Shown piece by piece: positions 16,666-25,545 of a stretch of 26,737 bases of DNA (its first letter is position 1; each line of letters begins with the position of its first letter). The position numbers and the translations under genes were made by a program. A model generated the notes under the pieces. It worked only from the letters and a program-made list of their open reading frames with translations, was not told the DNA's origin and searched no databases. This DNA is from JAJRXG01 sp038523965 (GTDB lineage Bacteria > Bacteroidota > Bacteroidia > Chitinophagales > Saprospiraceae): the NCBI GenBank assembly GCA_038523965.1, contig JBCBIX010000030.1, positions 1 to 26,737 of the forward strand. The letters are read 5' to 3'.

Positions 16666-16938
16666 ATGAGTTTGAAGCCAATCAATGACAGGGTAGTGGT
16701 GAAGCCCGCTCCTGCAGACGAAAAAACCAGTGGTGGTATCATCATCCCAGACACTGCTAAAGAAAAGCCGCAACGTGGTGAAATCATCGCAGTGGGTCCA
16801 GGCAAGGACGACACGGCTATGACTGTCAAGGCAGGTGACATCGTACTTTATGGAAAGTATGCAGGTCAGGAGCTGAACTACGAAGGCACTGATTATCTCA
16901 TTATGAGAGAGGATGACATCTTAGTCATCATCGGTTAA
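16666..16938 (+). CDS. groES: Co-chaperonin GroES (Hsp10)
   Basis: 90 residues, slightly shorter than the common 95-97. It opens with LKPINDRVVVKPAPADEKTS, has the mobile loop TSGGIIIPDTAKEKPQRGEI that contacts GroEL, then VGPGKDD, a GDIVLYGKYAGQEL strand and the ending EDDILVIIG. GroES forms the heptameric lid of the GroEL folding chamber. It lies 59 bases upstream of groEL and forms the usual operon with it. The ATG is preceded by an A/T-rich stretch without a Shine-Dalgarno. No CIRCE (HrcA) inverted repeat is visible in the 200 bases upstream, so regulation must use another element. Confidence 0.97.
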   Translation: MSLKPINDRVVVKPAPADEKTSGGIIIPDTAKEKPQRGEIIAVGPGKDDTAMTVKAGDIVLYGKYAGQELNYEGTDYLIMREDDILVIIG

Positions 16939-16997
16939 TCACCGCACATAAATCCAAATCATTCGCTAACACAAGAATTTCAACAAACAGAATAGAT

Positions 16998-18632
16998 ATG
17001 GCTAAACAAATAAGCTTCGATACAGACGCGAGAGGCCGCCTCAAGTCAGGAATCGACCAACTCGCAGACGCGGTTAAAGTGACACTTGGCCCAAAAGGAC
17101 GCAACGTTGTGATCCAGAAGAGCTTTGGTGCTCCACAAGTAACTAAAGATGGTGTCACAGTTGCTAAGGAGGTAGAACTCGAAGATGCTGTCGAGAACAT
17201 GGGTGCACAGTTAGTTAAGGAAGTCGCCTCCAAGACTGCAGATGCGGCTGGAGACGGTACAACAACTGCCACCGTATTAGCACAGGCTATGGTTACTGCA
17301 GGAATGAAGTATGTTGCTGCAGGAGCTAATCCGATGGATCTCAAAAGAGGTATAGATAAAGCCAAGGAGGCTGTCATCTCCAACCTCCACTCTCAAAGTG
17401 AAGTAATCGGTGATGACTTCGGGAAAGTACAGCAAGTAGGTGCGATATCCGCCAACAATGATGATGAGATCGGATCACTGATCGCAGATGCGATGAAGCG
17501 AGTGACAAAGGACGGTGTCATTACTGTAGAGGAAGCAAAGGGTACAGATACCTACGTAGATGAGGTACTTGGTATGCAGTTCGACCGTGGATATTTGTCT
17601 CCATACTTCGTCACGAATAGTGAGGACATGAAGACTGAATATGAGTCTCCACTGATCTTAATTCATGATAAGAAGATCTCTAATACAGCTGACATCATTC
17701 CAATTTTGGAAAAAGCTGCTGGTGCTGGTAAGCCACTCTTGATGATAGCTGAGGATGTTGAGTCTCAGGCGTTAGGTCTGTTAGTCGTCAATCGTCTTCG
17801 TGGTGGTCTTAAGGTTGTGGCAGTTAAGGCTCCTGGCTTTGGTGATCGTCGCAAAGCTATGCTCGAGGACATCGCTATCCTGACTGGAGGAACAGTCATC
17901 TCTGAGGAGAAAGGATATAAGCTCGAGAATGTAGAATTAGAGCACCTCGGTACAGCAGAGAAAATTACGGTGGATAAGGACAATACTACCATCGTTAATG
18001 GTGCAGGTACAGAAGACCAGATCACGGCTCGTATCAATCAGATCAAGCAACAGATCGAGACAACGACTTCTGACTACGATCGTGAGAAACTTCAGGAGCG
18101 TCTTGCCAAGCTATCAGGTGGTGTCGCCGTGCTATATGTTGGTGCATCGACAGAGGTAGAAATGAAGGAGAAGAAGGATCGTGTCGATGATGCCCTTCAC
18201 GCAACACGTGCGGCAGTCGAAGAAGGTATTGTTACCGGTGGTGGTGTAGCTCTTGTAAGAGCCATCGCAGACTTAGACAATGTCGCTGGAGATAATGAAG
18301 ACGAGAACATGGGTGTTCAGATCGTCAAGAAAGCGTTGGAATATCCACTACGCACGATCGCTCAGAATGCTGGTGTAGACGGTTCTGTAGTACTACAAGC
18401 TGTGCAACAAGCCACAGGTAGTCATGGATACAATGCCAAGACGGATACTTACGAAGATCTCAAGGCCTCAGGTGTTATCGATCCTACCAAGGTGACAAGA
18501 ATCGCAGTTGAGAATGCGGCTTCTATAGCGGGTATGGTCTTAACGACTGAGACAGTAATCAATGACAAGCCAGAAGAAAATGCAGCTATGCCACCAATGC
18601 CTCCAGGTGGTGGCATGGGAGGCATGATGTAA
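16998..18632 (+). CDS. groEL: Chaperonin GroEL (Hsp60)
   Basis: 544 residues, full length. ATP-site segments are visible: LGPKGRNVVIQKSFG, the DGVTVAKE motif, the catalytic AGDGTTTATVLA tract and GGGVALVRA. The apical domain has EGMQFDRGYLSP-type residues (here LGMQFDRGYLSPYFVTN). The C-terminus ends in the typical Gly-Met-rich tail (GGGMGGMM). It assembles as a double-ring 14-mer that folds client proteins in the cytosol. An intrinsic terminator follows 24 bases after the stop. Confidence 0.98.
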   Translation: MAKQISFDTDARGRLKSGIDQLADAVKVTLGPKGRNVVIQKSFGAPQVTKDGVTVAKEVELEDAVENMGAQLVKEVASKTADAAGDGTTTATVLAQAMVTAGMKYVAAGANPMDLKRGIDKAKEAVISNLHSQSEVIGDDFGKVQQVGAISANNDDEIGSLIADAMKRVTKDGVITVEEAKGTDTYVDEVLGMQFDRGYLSPYFVTNSEDMKTEYESPLILIHDKKISNTADIIPILEKAAGAGKPLLMIAEDVESQALGLLVVNRLRGGLKVVAVKAPGFGDRRKAMLEDIAILTGGTVISEEKGYKLENVELEHLGTAEKITVDKDNTTIVNGAGTEDQITARINQIKQQIETTTSDYDREKLQERLAKLSGGVAVLYVGASTEVEMKEKKDRVDDALHATRAAVEEGIVTGGGVALVRAIADLDNVAGDNEDENMGVQIVKKALEYPLRTIAQNAGVDGSVVLQAVQQATGSHGYNAKTDTYEDLKASGVIDPTKVTRIAVENAASIAGMVLTTETVINDKPEENAAMPPMPPGGGMGGMM

Positions 18633-18655
18633 TCTGCCTGTCATCGACAGATAAT

Positions 18656-18692
18656 AAAAAGGAGCTCGCTGAGATGGTGAGCTCCTTTTTTT
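18656..18692 (+). terminator. Rho-independent terminator of the groESL operon
   Basis: AAAAAGGAGCTC (18656-18667) and GAGCTCCTTTTT (18679 onward) form a long perfect stem with an 11-base loop, followed by T residues to 18692. A smaller CTGTC/GACAG hairpin (18638-18650) lies between it and the groEL stop. Confidence 0.88.
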
Positions 18693-18814
18693 ATGTCTCA
18701 GGGTAGAGTTTAACAGTAGTAAAACGTTCATCACCTCGCATCCGACAACACAGATCCTTACTTTGGAGGCATTCAGACATCCATTCTATCTTTGGACTAA
18801 ACTATTATAGGATC

Positions 18815-19345
18815 ATGGTTATCTTCCTTTTACATATCATCGCACTTTTTAATGTGTCATCCTCTCCTGACATCTCTCGGGAGGAACCCGTGGCTATTCA
18901 GTGGTATACTTGGGAGGAGGCGCATGAAATCTCCAAGACAGCTCCTAAAAAGATTTTCATCGATCTCTACACCGACTGGTGTGGATGGTGTAAGCGTATG
19001 GACGCCACCACATTCAAAGACCCAGCTGTTGTCCAAATGCTCAATGAGAATTTCTACCCTGTAAAATTCAATGCAGAGCAGAAAGACGCTATCGTTTTTA
19101 ATGAGAAAAAGTATGAATACATGAATGCAGGAAGGAGGGGCGTCCATCAGTTAGCATACGCCCTGCTTGATGGTCGCATGGGATATCCAGCATTTGTCAC
19201 TCTTGATGAAAGTTTTGCACGCATCATGATCAGTCCTGGCTACAAGAAAAGCCCACAACTCATTAAGGAGCTGACCTTCGCGAAGGAGGAACACTACAAG
19301 TCTCAGAGTTTTGATGAGTATGCTTCCGCCGCAACTGGCGAATAA
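18815..19345 (+). CDS. Exported thioredoxin-fold protein (thioredoxin_7/DUF255-like)
   Basis: 176 residues. The first 15-18 residues (MVIFLLHIIALFNVSSS) form a short hydrophobic segment that fits a signal peptide or anchor, placing the domain in the periplasm. The thioredoxin core begins near residue 27 with IQWYTWEEAHEISK. It has KIFIDLYTDWCGWCKRMD with the redox pair Cys56/Cys59 in a WCGWC motif, TTFKDPAVVQMLNENFYPVKF, and the cis-proline at GYPAFVTL. The overall order matches the C-terminal domain of DsbD-type and thioredoxin_7 proteins. Disulfide reduction or isomerisation is likely; the partner is unknown. It stands alone between the groESL terminator and a convergent gene. Confidence 0.83.
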   Translation: MVIFLLHIIALFNVSSSPDISREEPVAIQWYTWEEAHEISKTAPKKIFIDLYTDWCGWCKRMDATTFKDPAVVQMLNENFYPVKFNAEQKDAIVFNEKKYEYMNAGRRGVHQLAYALLDGRMGYPAFVTLDESFARIMISPGYKKSPQLIKELTFAKEEHYKSQSFDEYASAATGE

Positions 19346-19398
19346 GGTGAGGTCCTAAAGAAGGAGTCCACGAACTAATTACTTTCCAGTCCAGTGGT

Positions 19399-20460
19399 TT
19401 ATGCCGTGTAAATCAGGCAGTTGCAGTGCATACCTGCTCCAACTGAACACATCACAACAGTATCGTTGGCTTTGATCTCGTGCGGTGCCAGTTTGCCCCT
19501 TAGAATAAAGTCCAACATCGTTGGGATAGTCGCTACTGAAGAGTTACCGATCTCCTGTACCATGAATGGCACCTTCGTTCTGATATGGTCTACATCTAAC
19601 TTTTCGTCAAAGAGCTTCTTTGCGATGGCCATGATCATTTTCTCATTTGCTTGATGGAAGAGAAACTTATTTATCTGATCCAGTTCCAGCGAATTTTCCG
19701 AAAGGCACTCTTTGATTAGTTCGGGGATGTGAGTAAGACCATATTTGAACACCTTAGGTCCGGCCATCTTCGGACTGAGGAAACAAGAAGATGTCGACTG
19801 AGAGCTCTCCCCCATGAAGATGTAATCAGTTTCTTCTTGACAGTGGCTATATGTGTTGTAAGCGATGATTCCGCTGTCCTTCTGATCCACAGCGGATAGG
19901 ACTACAGCTCCGGCACCATCACCGAAAAGCATCGAATTCATGTCCTTGGGGTCAAGTATTCTGGAGATGACTTCTACGCCTAACACCAGCAAATTCTTAC
20001 AGCGACCTGATTTGATGTAGTGGTCAGCCATAATCATGGCTTCTACCCATCCTGGACATCCGAATAAGACATCCAGAGCAAAACATTTAGGGTTACTCAG
20101 TTGAACGTGCTTTTTGATGACAGCCGCTAAGTTTGGTACCAGATGGCCTTGTGCCATGCCGGGTTTGATATTTCCAAAATTATGTGCGACCAAAAGACCA
20201 TCGATATCGCTGTTAACCAACCCAGCATCAGATATCGCACGATTACAGGCCACTGCTCCAAGTTCAGCTGTATCCCTATGATCACCAATGTATTTGCGTT
20301 CTCTAATGCCAGATATCTGCTCAAGTTTTTGCACGATCGCTGACGAAGGCTTGTTAACTGCTTCACCATTCTTGTCCAAAAAATCATGAGCCAAAAACGC
20401 AGAATTGGGCACCCTCTTGGATGGGATGACACTACCCGTACCTGTGATAATGGCCTGCAT
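19399..20460 (-). CDS. Ketoacyl-ACP synthase III (FabH-like) family enzyme
   Basis: 353 residues, thiolase fold. The catalytic triad of KAS III is intact: Cys135 in LFGCPGW, His269 in LFHQANEKM and Asn306 in IGNSSVATIP. The FGDGAGAVVLSA element and the C-terminal GAGMHCNCLIYTA are also typical. KAS III enzymes condense an acyl-CoA with malonyl-ACP to start fatty-acid chains; relatives make other beta-ketoacyl products. Length is above the 310-330 of housekeeping FabH, with an insertion around residues 20-45 (HDFLDKNGEAVNKPSS). No acyl carrier protein, plsX or other fab gene is nearby, so I call a FabH-like enzyme rather than FabH. The start ATG lies 73 bases downstream of the monooxygenase stop, on the same strand. 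Confidence 0.88.
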   Translation of the reverse strand: MQAIITGTGSVIPSKRVPNSAFLAHDFLDKNGEAVNKPSSAIVQKLEQISGIRERKYIGDHRDTAELGAVACNRAISDAGLVNSDIDGLLVAHNFGNIKPGMAQGHLVPNLAAVIKKHVQLSNPKCFALDVLFGCPGWVEAMIMADHYIKSGRCKNLLVLGVEVISRILDPKDMNSMLFGDGAGAVVLSAVDQKDSGIIAYNTYSHCQEETDYIFMGESSQSTSSCFLSPKMAGPKVFKYGLTHIPELIKECLSENSLELDQINKFLFHQANEKMIMAIAKKLFDEKLDVDHIRTKVPFMVQEIGNSSVATIPTMLDFILRGKLAPHEIKANDTVVMCSVGAGMHCNCLIYTA

Positions 20461-20533
20461 TAGTAGATTTTCATTGACTATACGCTAAGATGGTTATTAA
20501 ACTTTACTCAGGGTATAGTTTATGAATGAAGCA

Positions 20534-21691
20534 TTACTCACGTCGCCCTGCAGCCAAAGGGGTAACGGGGTCGGTGCGAGGCTGACGACCAAGAACACGA
20601 GGTAATGAACATGTCTTCAAGTGAGGTAACACGTATTTGGCGAATCTGTGACACTCATCGTAATGAGGGTATCCAGAGAAGATAAAAGACCGTATTCCAA
20701 GGTTCATGTAGGTTCGGATCTTACTCAACACTTGATTAGGAGTTCCAACGATCGCGGCTCCGCAGCCTGATCTTGCCCTTCCGATACCCGTCCACAGACA
20801 TTCTTCCACAAACCCATCTTTGTCGCTCAATTCTCGCATTTCCGTTTGTCTCGCTACTCCCAGCGAATTTGAATCCAGCGCCCGCTGCCGGATTTCATCA
20901 CCTCTTTTGTCGTCTATTTGGGACATGAGATAGCGAGAGGCAGCTATGGCCTCATCTTCAGTCTCTCGTACGATAACGTGTACTCGTAGTCCAAAATCCA
21001 CTTTGCGACCATATGACGCAGCTTTAGTCGACATCTCGTGCATAAGTTCTTTCAGGCGTTCGAGTCGTTCTGGCCACATGAGGTAGACATCGCAGTGTCT
21101 CGCACATAAGTCCACACCAGCTGGGCTGTATCCACCGAAGTACAACAATGGTCCGCCATTGATTTGGTAAGGCTTTAAGGGAGCGGAAGGGAGTTGAAGT
21201 TGATAGAACTCTCCGTGATGATCGATATAGTCTTTAGTCCAGCCCTGTCTGAGAATATCGATTACTTCTCCAGAGCGCCGATAGCGCCAGGAGGATTCCT
21301 CGACAGTTCCCGGCAGGTTGCTCGAGATAATATTGATGGTTAATCGCCCTTTGAGGATGTGATCCAATGTAGCAATAGCTCGTCCCAACATCGGAGGATG
21401 TACCTCTCCACATCTAATGGCCGCGAGAAGGTTTATCTGCCGTGTTAGTGGTGCTACGGCACTCGCGAATGTGAAGGTATCTTGTCCGACCTGATAGGAG
21501 GATGGGCAAAGGATGTTACTGTATCCCATTCGATCTGCAGCAAGTAGAACATTGGAAGCATTTTGCCAATTGCTTTTGTATCGGCCGTCATGGGCCCCTA
21601 AGATGGCATCGTCACCATTGCACAACGGAGCAAACCACGATACCTCAGCTGCATCGAGATTAGCAGATTTTACGTCTATGATGGGATTCAT
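20534..21691 (-). CDS. SsuD-like LLM-class flavin-dependent monooxygenase
   Basis: 385 residues with a luciferase-like TIM barrel. The relationship to alkanesulfonate monooxygenase SsuD is clear in PLLYFGGYSPAGVDLCARHCD, GRKVDFGLRVHVIVRETEDEA (holding the Arg-x-His pair), GVARQTEMREL and RSFIFSGYPHYDECHRFAKYV. SsuD uses FMNH2 and oxygen to release sulfite from alkanesulfonates. By alignment from memory, two E. coli SsuD active-site positions differ: the early His is Cys24 here (FAPLCNGDD), and the Cys54 region reads PSSYQVGQD with no cysteine. The substrate may therefore not be an alkanesulfonate. No flavin reductase ssuE or sulfonate transporter is adjacent. Its start lies 6 bases after the aldo/keto reductase stop, so the two are surely co-transcribed. 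Confidence 0.85.
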   Translation of the reverse strand: MNPIIDVKSANLDAAEVSWFAPLCNGDDAILGAHDGRYKSNWQNASNVLLAADRMGYSNILCPSSYQVGQDTFTFASAVAPLTRQINLLAAIRCGEVHPPMLGRAIATLDHILKGRLTINIISSNLPGTVEESSWRYRRSGEVIDILRQGWTKDYIDHHGEFYQLQLPSAPLKPYQINGGPLLYFGGYSPAGVDLCARHCDVYLMWPERLERLKELMHEMSTKAASYGRKVDFGLRVHVIVRETEDEAIAASRYLMSQIDDKRGDEIRQRALDSNSLGVARQTEMRELSDKDGFVEECLWTGIGRARSGCGAAIVGTPNQVLSKIRTYMNLGIRSFIFSGYPHYDECHRFAKYVLPHLKTCSLPRVLGRQPRTDPVTPLAAGRRE

Positions 21692-21697
21692 ACCTAT

Positions 21698-22582
21698 TTA
21701 AGCGACTTCATGACCGATGGATGCGGTATATAGTTCATACCATTCTTCATGTGTGAGCTTTATCGACATCGCTTCCTTTGTGGCCCTTACTCTGTCGATC
21801 TTTGTGGTTCCGATCACCGGAATAATCCCAGCTGGATGTTTGGCTAACCAAGCAAACAAAATCTGGTCAAAAGTCACATCGTGTTTCGCCGCAAGCTCCT
21901 TAGATGTTTTGAGTATGCGTCGCGCTCTTTCATTCGGTTGTTCTGCAAAAATCTGATGTGCTCCCAGCGGAGACCAGGCGGTTGGTATCCATCCGTTCTG
22001 TTGACATTGGTCAAGGGTGCCGTCGTGAAAAGCACTGAGCTGAACAGTTGAGATTTCCACCTGATGTGTACTTACAGGTATCTGATCATGGATTAACGAA
22101 GCCAATGAAGATGGATGATTAGATAATCCGAAGGCTCTGATCTTACCTTCTTTTAATAGTCGGTCAATGCAAGATGCTGTCTCATGTACAGGTATGAGTA
22201 AGTCAGGACGGTGGAGTAACAGAATATCGATGTAATCGGTCTGAAGTGCTCTAAGACTATGTTCGACGGATTGAACGATGTGTCGGGGTGTGGAATCGTA
22301 GGACTTGATTTTATGATTTGGGCGCCGATCAGTGATCATCTTAATCCCACACTTCGTGGTGAGTTGGAGTTGAGTGCGGAGGCTACTATTGCCTTTGAGG
22401 ACTCTACCAAAGTCCTCTTCCGTAGAATAGTGGCCATAAATATCAGCATGATCAAAATCGTTGATCCCCAGCTCAAGACATCCTTCGATAAAAGCTTCTA
22501 ACTCGGCTGTGGTCATCTGAGCACCCCATTCGCCAAGTCTCATGGCGCCGATAATGACTGTACTACAAGAAATCTTCTCCAT
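21698..22582 (-). CDS. ydhF: NAD(P)H-dependent aldo/keto reductase, YdhF-like
   Basis: 294 residues, standard for the family, cytosolic TIM barrel. The catalytic tetrad is complete: Asp44 and Tyr49 in DHADIYG, Lys77 in LTTKCGI and His124 in LLLHRPD. The nucleotide-binding half has TAWSPLGAHQIF and the IPVIGTTKIDRVRAT loop that holds the cofactor phosphate. The overall sequence is close to E. coli YdhF, including the GTLDQCQQ segment and the C-terminal IGHEV. It reduces carbonyls; the natural substrate is not known. It is the first gene of a two-gene unit with the monooxygenase (6-base gap). It diverges from glpD across a 132-base intergenic region that holds a TACCTTTC promoter-like element on the minus strand (22607-22614). 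Confidence 0.9.
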   Translation of the reverse strand: MEKISCSTVIIGAMRLGEWGAQMTTAELEAFIEGCLELGINDFDHADIYGHYSTEEDFGRVLKGNSSLRTQLQLTTKCGIKMITDRRPNHKIKSYDSTPRHIVQSVEHSLRALQTDYIDILLLHRPDLLIPVHETASCIDRLLKEGKIRAFGLSNHPSSLASLIHDQIPVSTHQVEISTVQLSAFHDGTLDQCQQNGWIPTAWSPLGAHQIFAEQPNERARRILKTSKELAAKHDVTFDQILFAWLAKHPAGIIPVIGTTKIDRVRATKEAMSIKLTHEEWYELYTASIGHEVA

Positions 22583-22714
22583 TGTATTATCTCAATATTT
22601 CGGTAAGAAAGGTAGGTGACTTCAGTTGTGATCTCGATACTACAGGGAGGGTTAATTGTACAGAAGAACATTCGAGAGTTATGGATATTTATCCTTTGAT
22701 CGAAATGTCACATC

Positions 22715-24412
22715 ATGACCAGCACTCCTTCATCTTTTTCATCCTTAGATCGGACTAAGCTGATTACTTCAGCAGAACGAGAAGTATATGAGCTAATCGT
22801 TATCGGCGGTGGTGTCACAGGATGTGGGATCGCCTTAGATGCAGCATCGAGAGGACTCAAGACACTTCTTGTGGAGAAGAGCGATTTTGCTGCTGGAACG
22901 AGTTCGAAATCCACTAAGTTGATCCACGGAGGGTTGCGATACCTCAAGCAACTTGAGATCGGACTGGTACGAGAATCCGGCTTGGAGCGTGCAGTAGTCA
23001 ATAAGCTTGCCCCTCATCTTTGTCTGCCCGAAAAAATGCTCCTTCCTCTTACTGAGGATGGGACATTCGGTAAGTATTCCACTTCTTTGGGCCTTTGGGT
23101 CTATGATAAATTGGCCAATGTAGAGGGAGACGATCGACGTGTAATGCTATCACGTGAAGAGACAATCTCACGAGAACCACTTCTGAAGACAGATGGACTC
23201 AAGGGGTCAGGATATTATGCTGAGTACCGTACCGATGACGCTCGTCTCACTATCGAATTGGTTAAAAAGGCGTGTGCATACGGGTGTACTGCGCTCAGCT
23301 ACATGGAAGTCGTGGATTTTATATACGAAGATGGCCGCATCTCAGGTGTAAAGACTAAAGATCACATCAGCGGGATGCATCACGATTTGCGTTCAACCTA
23401 TGTGGTCTCAGCTGGTGGGCCATGGGTGGATCGACTACGAGATAAGAACAACTCCCTATCTGGAAAGCGGCTCCATCTGACTAAAGGAGTTCATATCGTC
23501 GTTCCATTTGATCGTCTGCCGATACGCCAATCGGTTTACTTTGATATCCCAGATGGTCGAATGGCCTTTGCGATACCGCGTGGTCGTGTTACCTATATAG
23601 GCACCACAGATACGGAGTATCATGGATCGTTGGATCGTATTGTGGCTACCGAGCAAGACAGGGATTATCTGCTCAAGGCGGTGAATAATGTCTTTAGTAG
23701 TCCTGACCTCACACAGTATGACGTGATTAGCAATTGGGCGGGCCTCCGGCCATTAATTCATGAGGATGGCAAGTCACCATCCGAGTTAAGTCGAAAGGAC
23801 GAGATATTCGAAAGTGAGGACGGGCTCATCAGCATAGCTGGTGGTAAACTTACTGGATATCGCAAAATGGCCGAACGCATTGTCGATAAAGTCAGAGATC
23901 TTGCCAAGCACCGAGGAAGCGATATTGGCGCGTCAAAGACCAAGTCGATCTCCTTGACACAGCGCCCTCTCACCTCCAATGATGAAGTTGAATCTTATAT
24001 CGTAAAGATGTCTGAGGAGGTAAATACACATGGCTTGGATTCTTATTGTGGCTGGTATCTCGTGACTAACTATGGGACTGCTGCAGAGAAGATCTTACAA
24101 AGTGTACCAAATGATTCCGATCGCGAGGTTGCACTGGCTTTGAGCGAAGTTGACTTTTGTGTGAGAGAAGAAATGCTTGTAAGAGCAGAAGACTTCTTTG
24201 TGAGGCGGACGGGGCGGCTTTATTTCGATATCCTGACCATTGATAAAATCATGGTTCCTGTAATGGATCGAATGGCAACCACCCTCGGATGGAGTGCTGA
24301 GCGTAAGGAGTCAGAACAGAAGCGTTTAGATATCTTGCTTCAAGACGCGACTACCTATTACAAGGAAGAATTTGCTCTTCAGCAGCAAGTAGTAGAGACC
24401 TTGCCAGGGTAG
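22715..24412 (+). CDS. glpD: FAD-dependent glycerol-3-phosphate dehydrogenase (aerobic type)
   Basis: 565 residues, within the normal 500-570 range. The dinucleotide-binding motif LIVIGGGVTGCGIALDAASRG lies at about 27-47 (given here as its key Gly-x-Gly-x-x-Gly). It is followed by SKSTKLIHGGLRYLKQ, the second FAD contact typical of GlpD, and later by FAIPRGRVTYIGTTDTEY and ISIAGGKLTGYRKMAE. The C-terminal helical domain (about 430-560) is present. The enzyme oxidises glycerol 3-phosphate to dihydroxyacetone phosphate at the inner face of the membrane and passes electrons to quinone. No glpK or glpF is in the window. The phosphofructokinase gene follows after 17 bases, and a GGGTA/TACCC hairpin (24407-24420) spans the stop codon. 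Confidence 0.95.
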   Translation: MTSTPSSFSSLDRTKLITSAEREVYELIVIGGGVTGCGIALDAASRGLKTLLVEKSDFAAGTSSKSTKLIHGGLRYLKQLEIGLVRESGLERAVVNKLAPHLCLPEKMLLPLTEDGTFGKYSTSLGLWVYDKLANVEGDDRRVMLSREETISREPLLKTDGLKGSGYYAEYRTDDARLTIELVKKACAYGCTALSYMEVVDFIYEDGRISGVKTKDHISGMHHDLRSTYVVSAGGPWVDRLRDKNNSLSGKRLHLTKGVHIVVPFDRLPIRQSVYFDIPDGRMAFAIPRGRVTYIGTTDTEYHGSLDRIVATEQDRDYLLKAVNNVFSSPDLTQYDVISNWAGLRPLIHEDGKSPSELSRKDEIFESEDGLISIAGGKLTGYRKMAERIVDKVRDLAKHRGSDIGASKTKSISLTQRPLTSNDEVESYIVKMSEEVNTHGLDSYCGWYLVTNYGTAAEKILQSVPNDSDREVALALSEVDFCVREEMLVRAEDFFVRRTGRLYFDILTIDKIMVPVMDRMATTLGWSAERKESEQKRLDILLQDATTYYKEEFALQQQVVETLPG

Positions 24413-24429
24413 TCCTACCCAAGATTACT

Positions 24430-25524
24430 ATGAAGAAAATATTGGTCACCACTGGTGGAGGAGACTGTCCAGGTCTTAATGCGGTCATTCGCGCTATTGT
24501 GAAAGCGGCCAAAACCACGGGTGGGTATGAGGTTTGGGGAAGTTATGAAGCCTTTGATGGTATATTGGCTGAACCAGTCGAGCTTGTAAAACTCACCAAG
24601 AAGAAGGTCTCAGGTATCCATGTTCGTGGCGGAACCATCATCCGTACAACCAATCGTGGAAATCCACTTTCTTATCCGGTTACGGATGCCCATGGAAGGG
24701 TTACGATGAAAGATAGATCACAGGAACTTGTGGATAAGATCCATCAGCATGGATTTGAGGCTGTGGTCAATATCGGAGGAGACGGAAGTCAAAAAATTGG
24801 TCTTCAGTTAGCGAATAAAGGACTTAACGTGGTCGGTGTGCCAAAGACGATAGACAACGATTTATCCGCTACAGACCGAACTTTTGGTTTCGCGACTGCA
24901 GTACAGATTGCAACAGACTGTTTTGATAAGCTTGTAACTACTGCGGAATCTCATCATAGAGTGATGATCATGGAGGTGATGGGACGCGATGCAGGTTGGA
25001 TAGCACTACATACCGCCATAGCCGGAGGCTCCCAGGTATGTCTCATTCCTGAGGTTCCCTATGATACCGAGAAGGTGATCCGAAAGATCAACAAGCGCTA
25101 TCGAAAGGGACGCGGCTTCGTGAACATCGTAATCGCAGAGGGTGCAAAGCCTATCGGTGGAACGGTTGTAGGCAAGAAGTCCACAGATGATAGTGATCCT
25201 CATATCAAGTTAGGTGGTATTAGCTCACATCTGAGATATCAGTTAGAGCAGGGAGGATGTAAGGGACAGGTTCGCACTACTGTGCTGGGGCACATCCAGA
25301 GAGGAGGAACTCCAACAGCCTATGATCGTATTTTGGCTACTTCCATGGGCGTGAAGGCATTTGATCTGATCAAAGAGAGGAGATTTGGTCAGATGGTTTC
25401 CTTCCGAAATAACAACATCACTTCTGTACCCATCCTCGATGCTGTCAAGGAGTACAACCATGTCCAATCAGATCACTACCTCATCCAGACGGCTCGTAAG
25501 ATGGGAGTCAGTTTTGGAGACTGA
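24430..25524 (+). CDS. pfkA: 6-phosphofructokinase, group III (ATP/PPi mixed clade)
   Basis: 364 residues, longer than the 320 of E. coli PfkA and typical of group III. Motifs: TTGGGDCPGLNAVIRAIVKA (P-loop), IGGDGSQKIG, VPKTIDNDL with the catalytic Asp, EVMGRDAGWIALHTAIAGG, and LGHIQRGGTPTAYDRILAT. It phosphorylates fructose 6-phosphate in glycolysis. The position equal to E. coli Gly104 is Gly (GGDGS), which favours ATP, while the position equal to Gly124 is Lys (PKTIDND), as in PPi-dependent enzymes. This mixed signature is known from actinobacterial group III enzymes. ATP use is predicted, but the donor should be tested. It is probably co-transcribed with glpD, and its stop lies about 31 bases before the RNase P RNA. 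Confidence 0.93.
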   Translation: MKKILVTTGGGDCPGLNAVIRAIVKAAKTTGGYEVWGSYEAFDGILAEPVELVKLTKKKVSGIHVRGGTIIRTTNRGNPLSYPVTDAHGRVTMKDRSQELVDKIHQHGFEAVVNIGGDGSQKIGLQLANKGLNVVGVPKTIDNDLSATDRTFGFATAVQIATDCFDKLVTTAESHHRVMIMEVMGRDAGWIALHTAIAGGSQVCLIPEVPYDTEKVIRKINKRYRKGRGFVNIVIAEGAKPIGGTVVGKKSTDDSDPHIKLGGISSHLRYQLEQGGCKGQVRTTVLGHIQRGGTPTAYDRILATSMGVKAFDLIKERRFGQMVSFRNNNITSVPILDAVKEYNHVQSDHYLIQTARKMGVSFGD

Positions 25525-25545
25525 GTAGTACGAGGGATTATCACA

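Noticed and set aside
20477..20519. ACTATAC/GTATAGT inverted repeat between the monooxygenase and the KAS III gene
   Set aside because: 7-bp arms separated by 29 bases, no promoter element or T tract near; expected by chance at this level.
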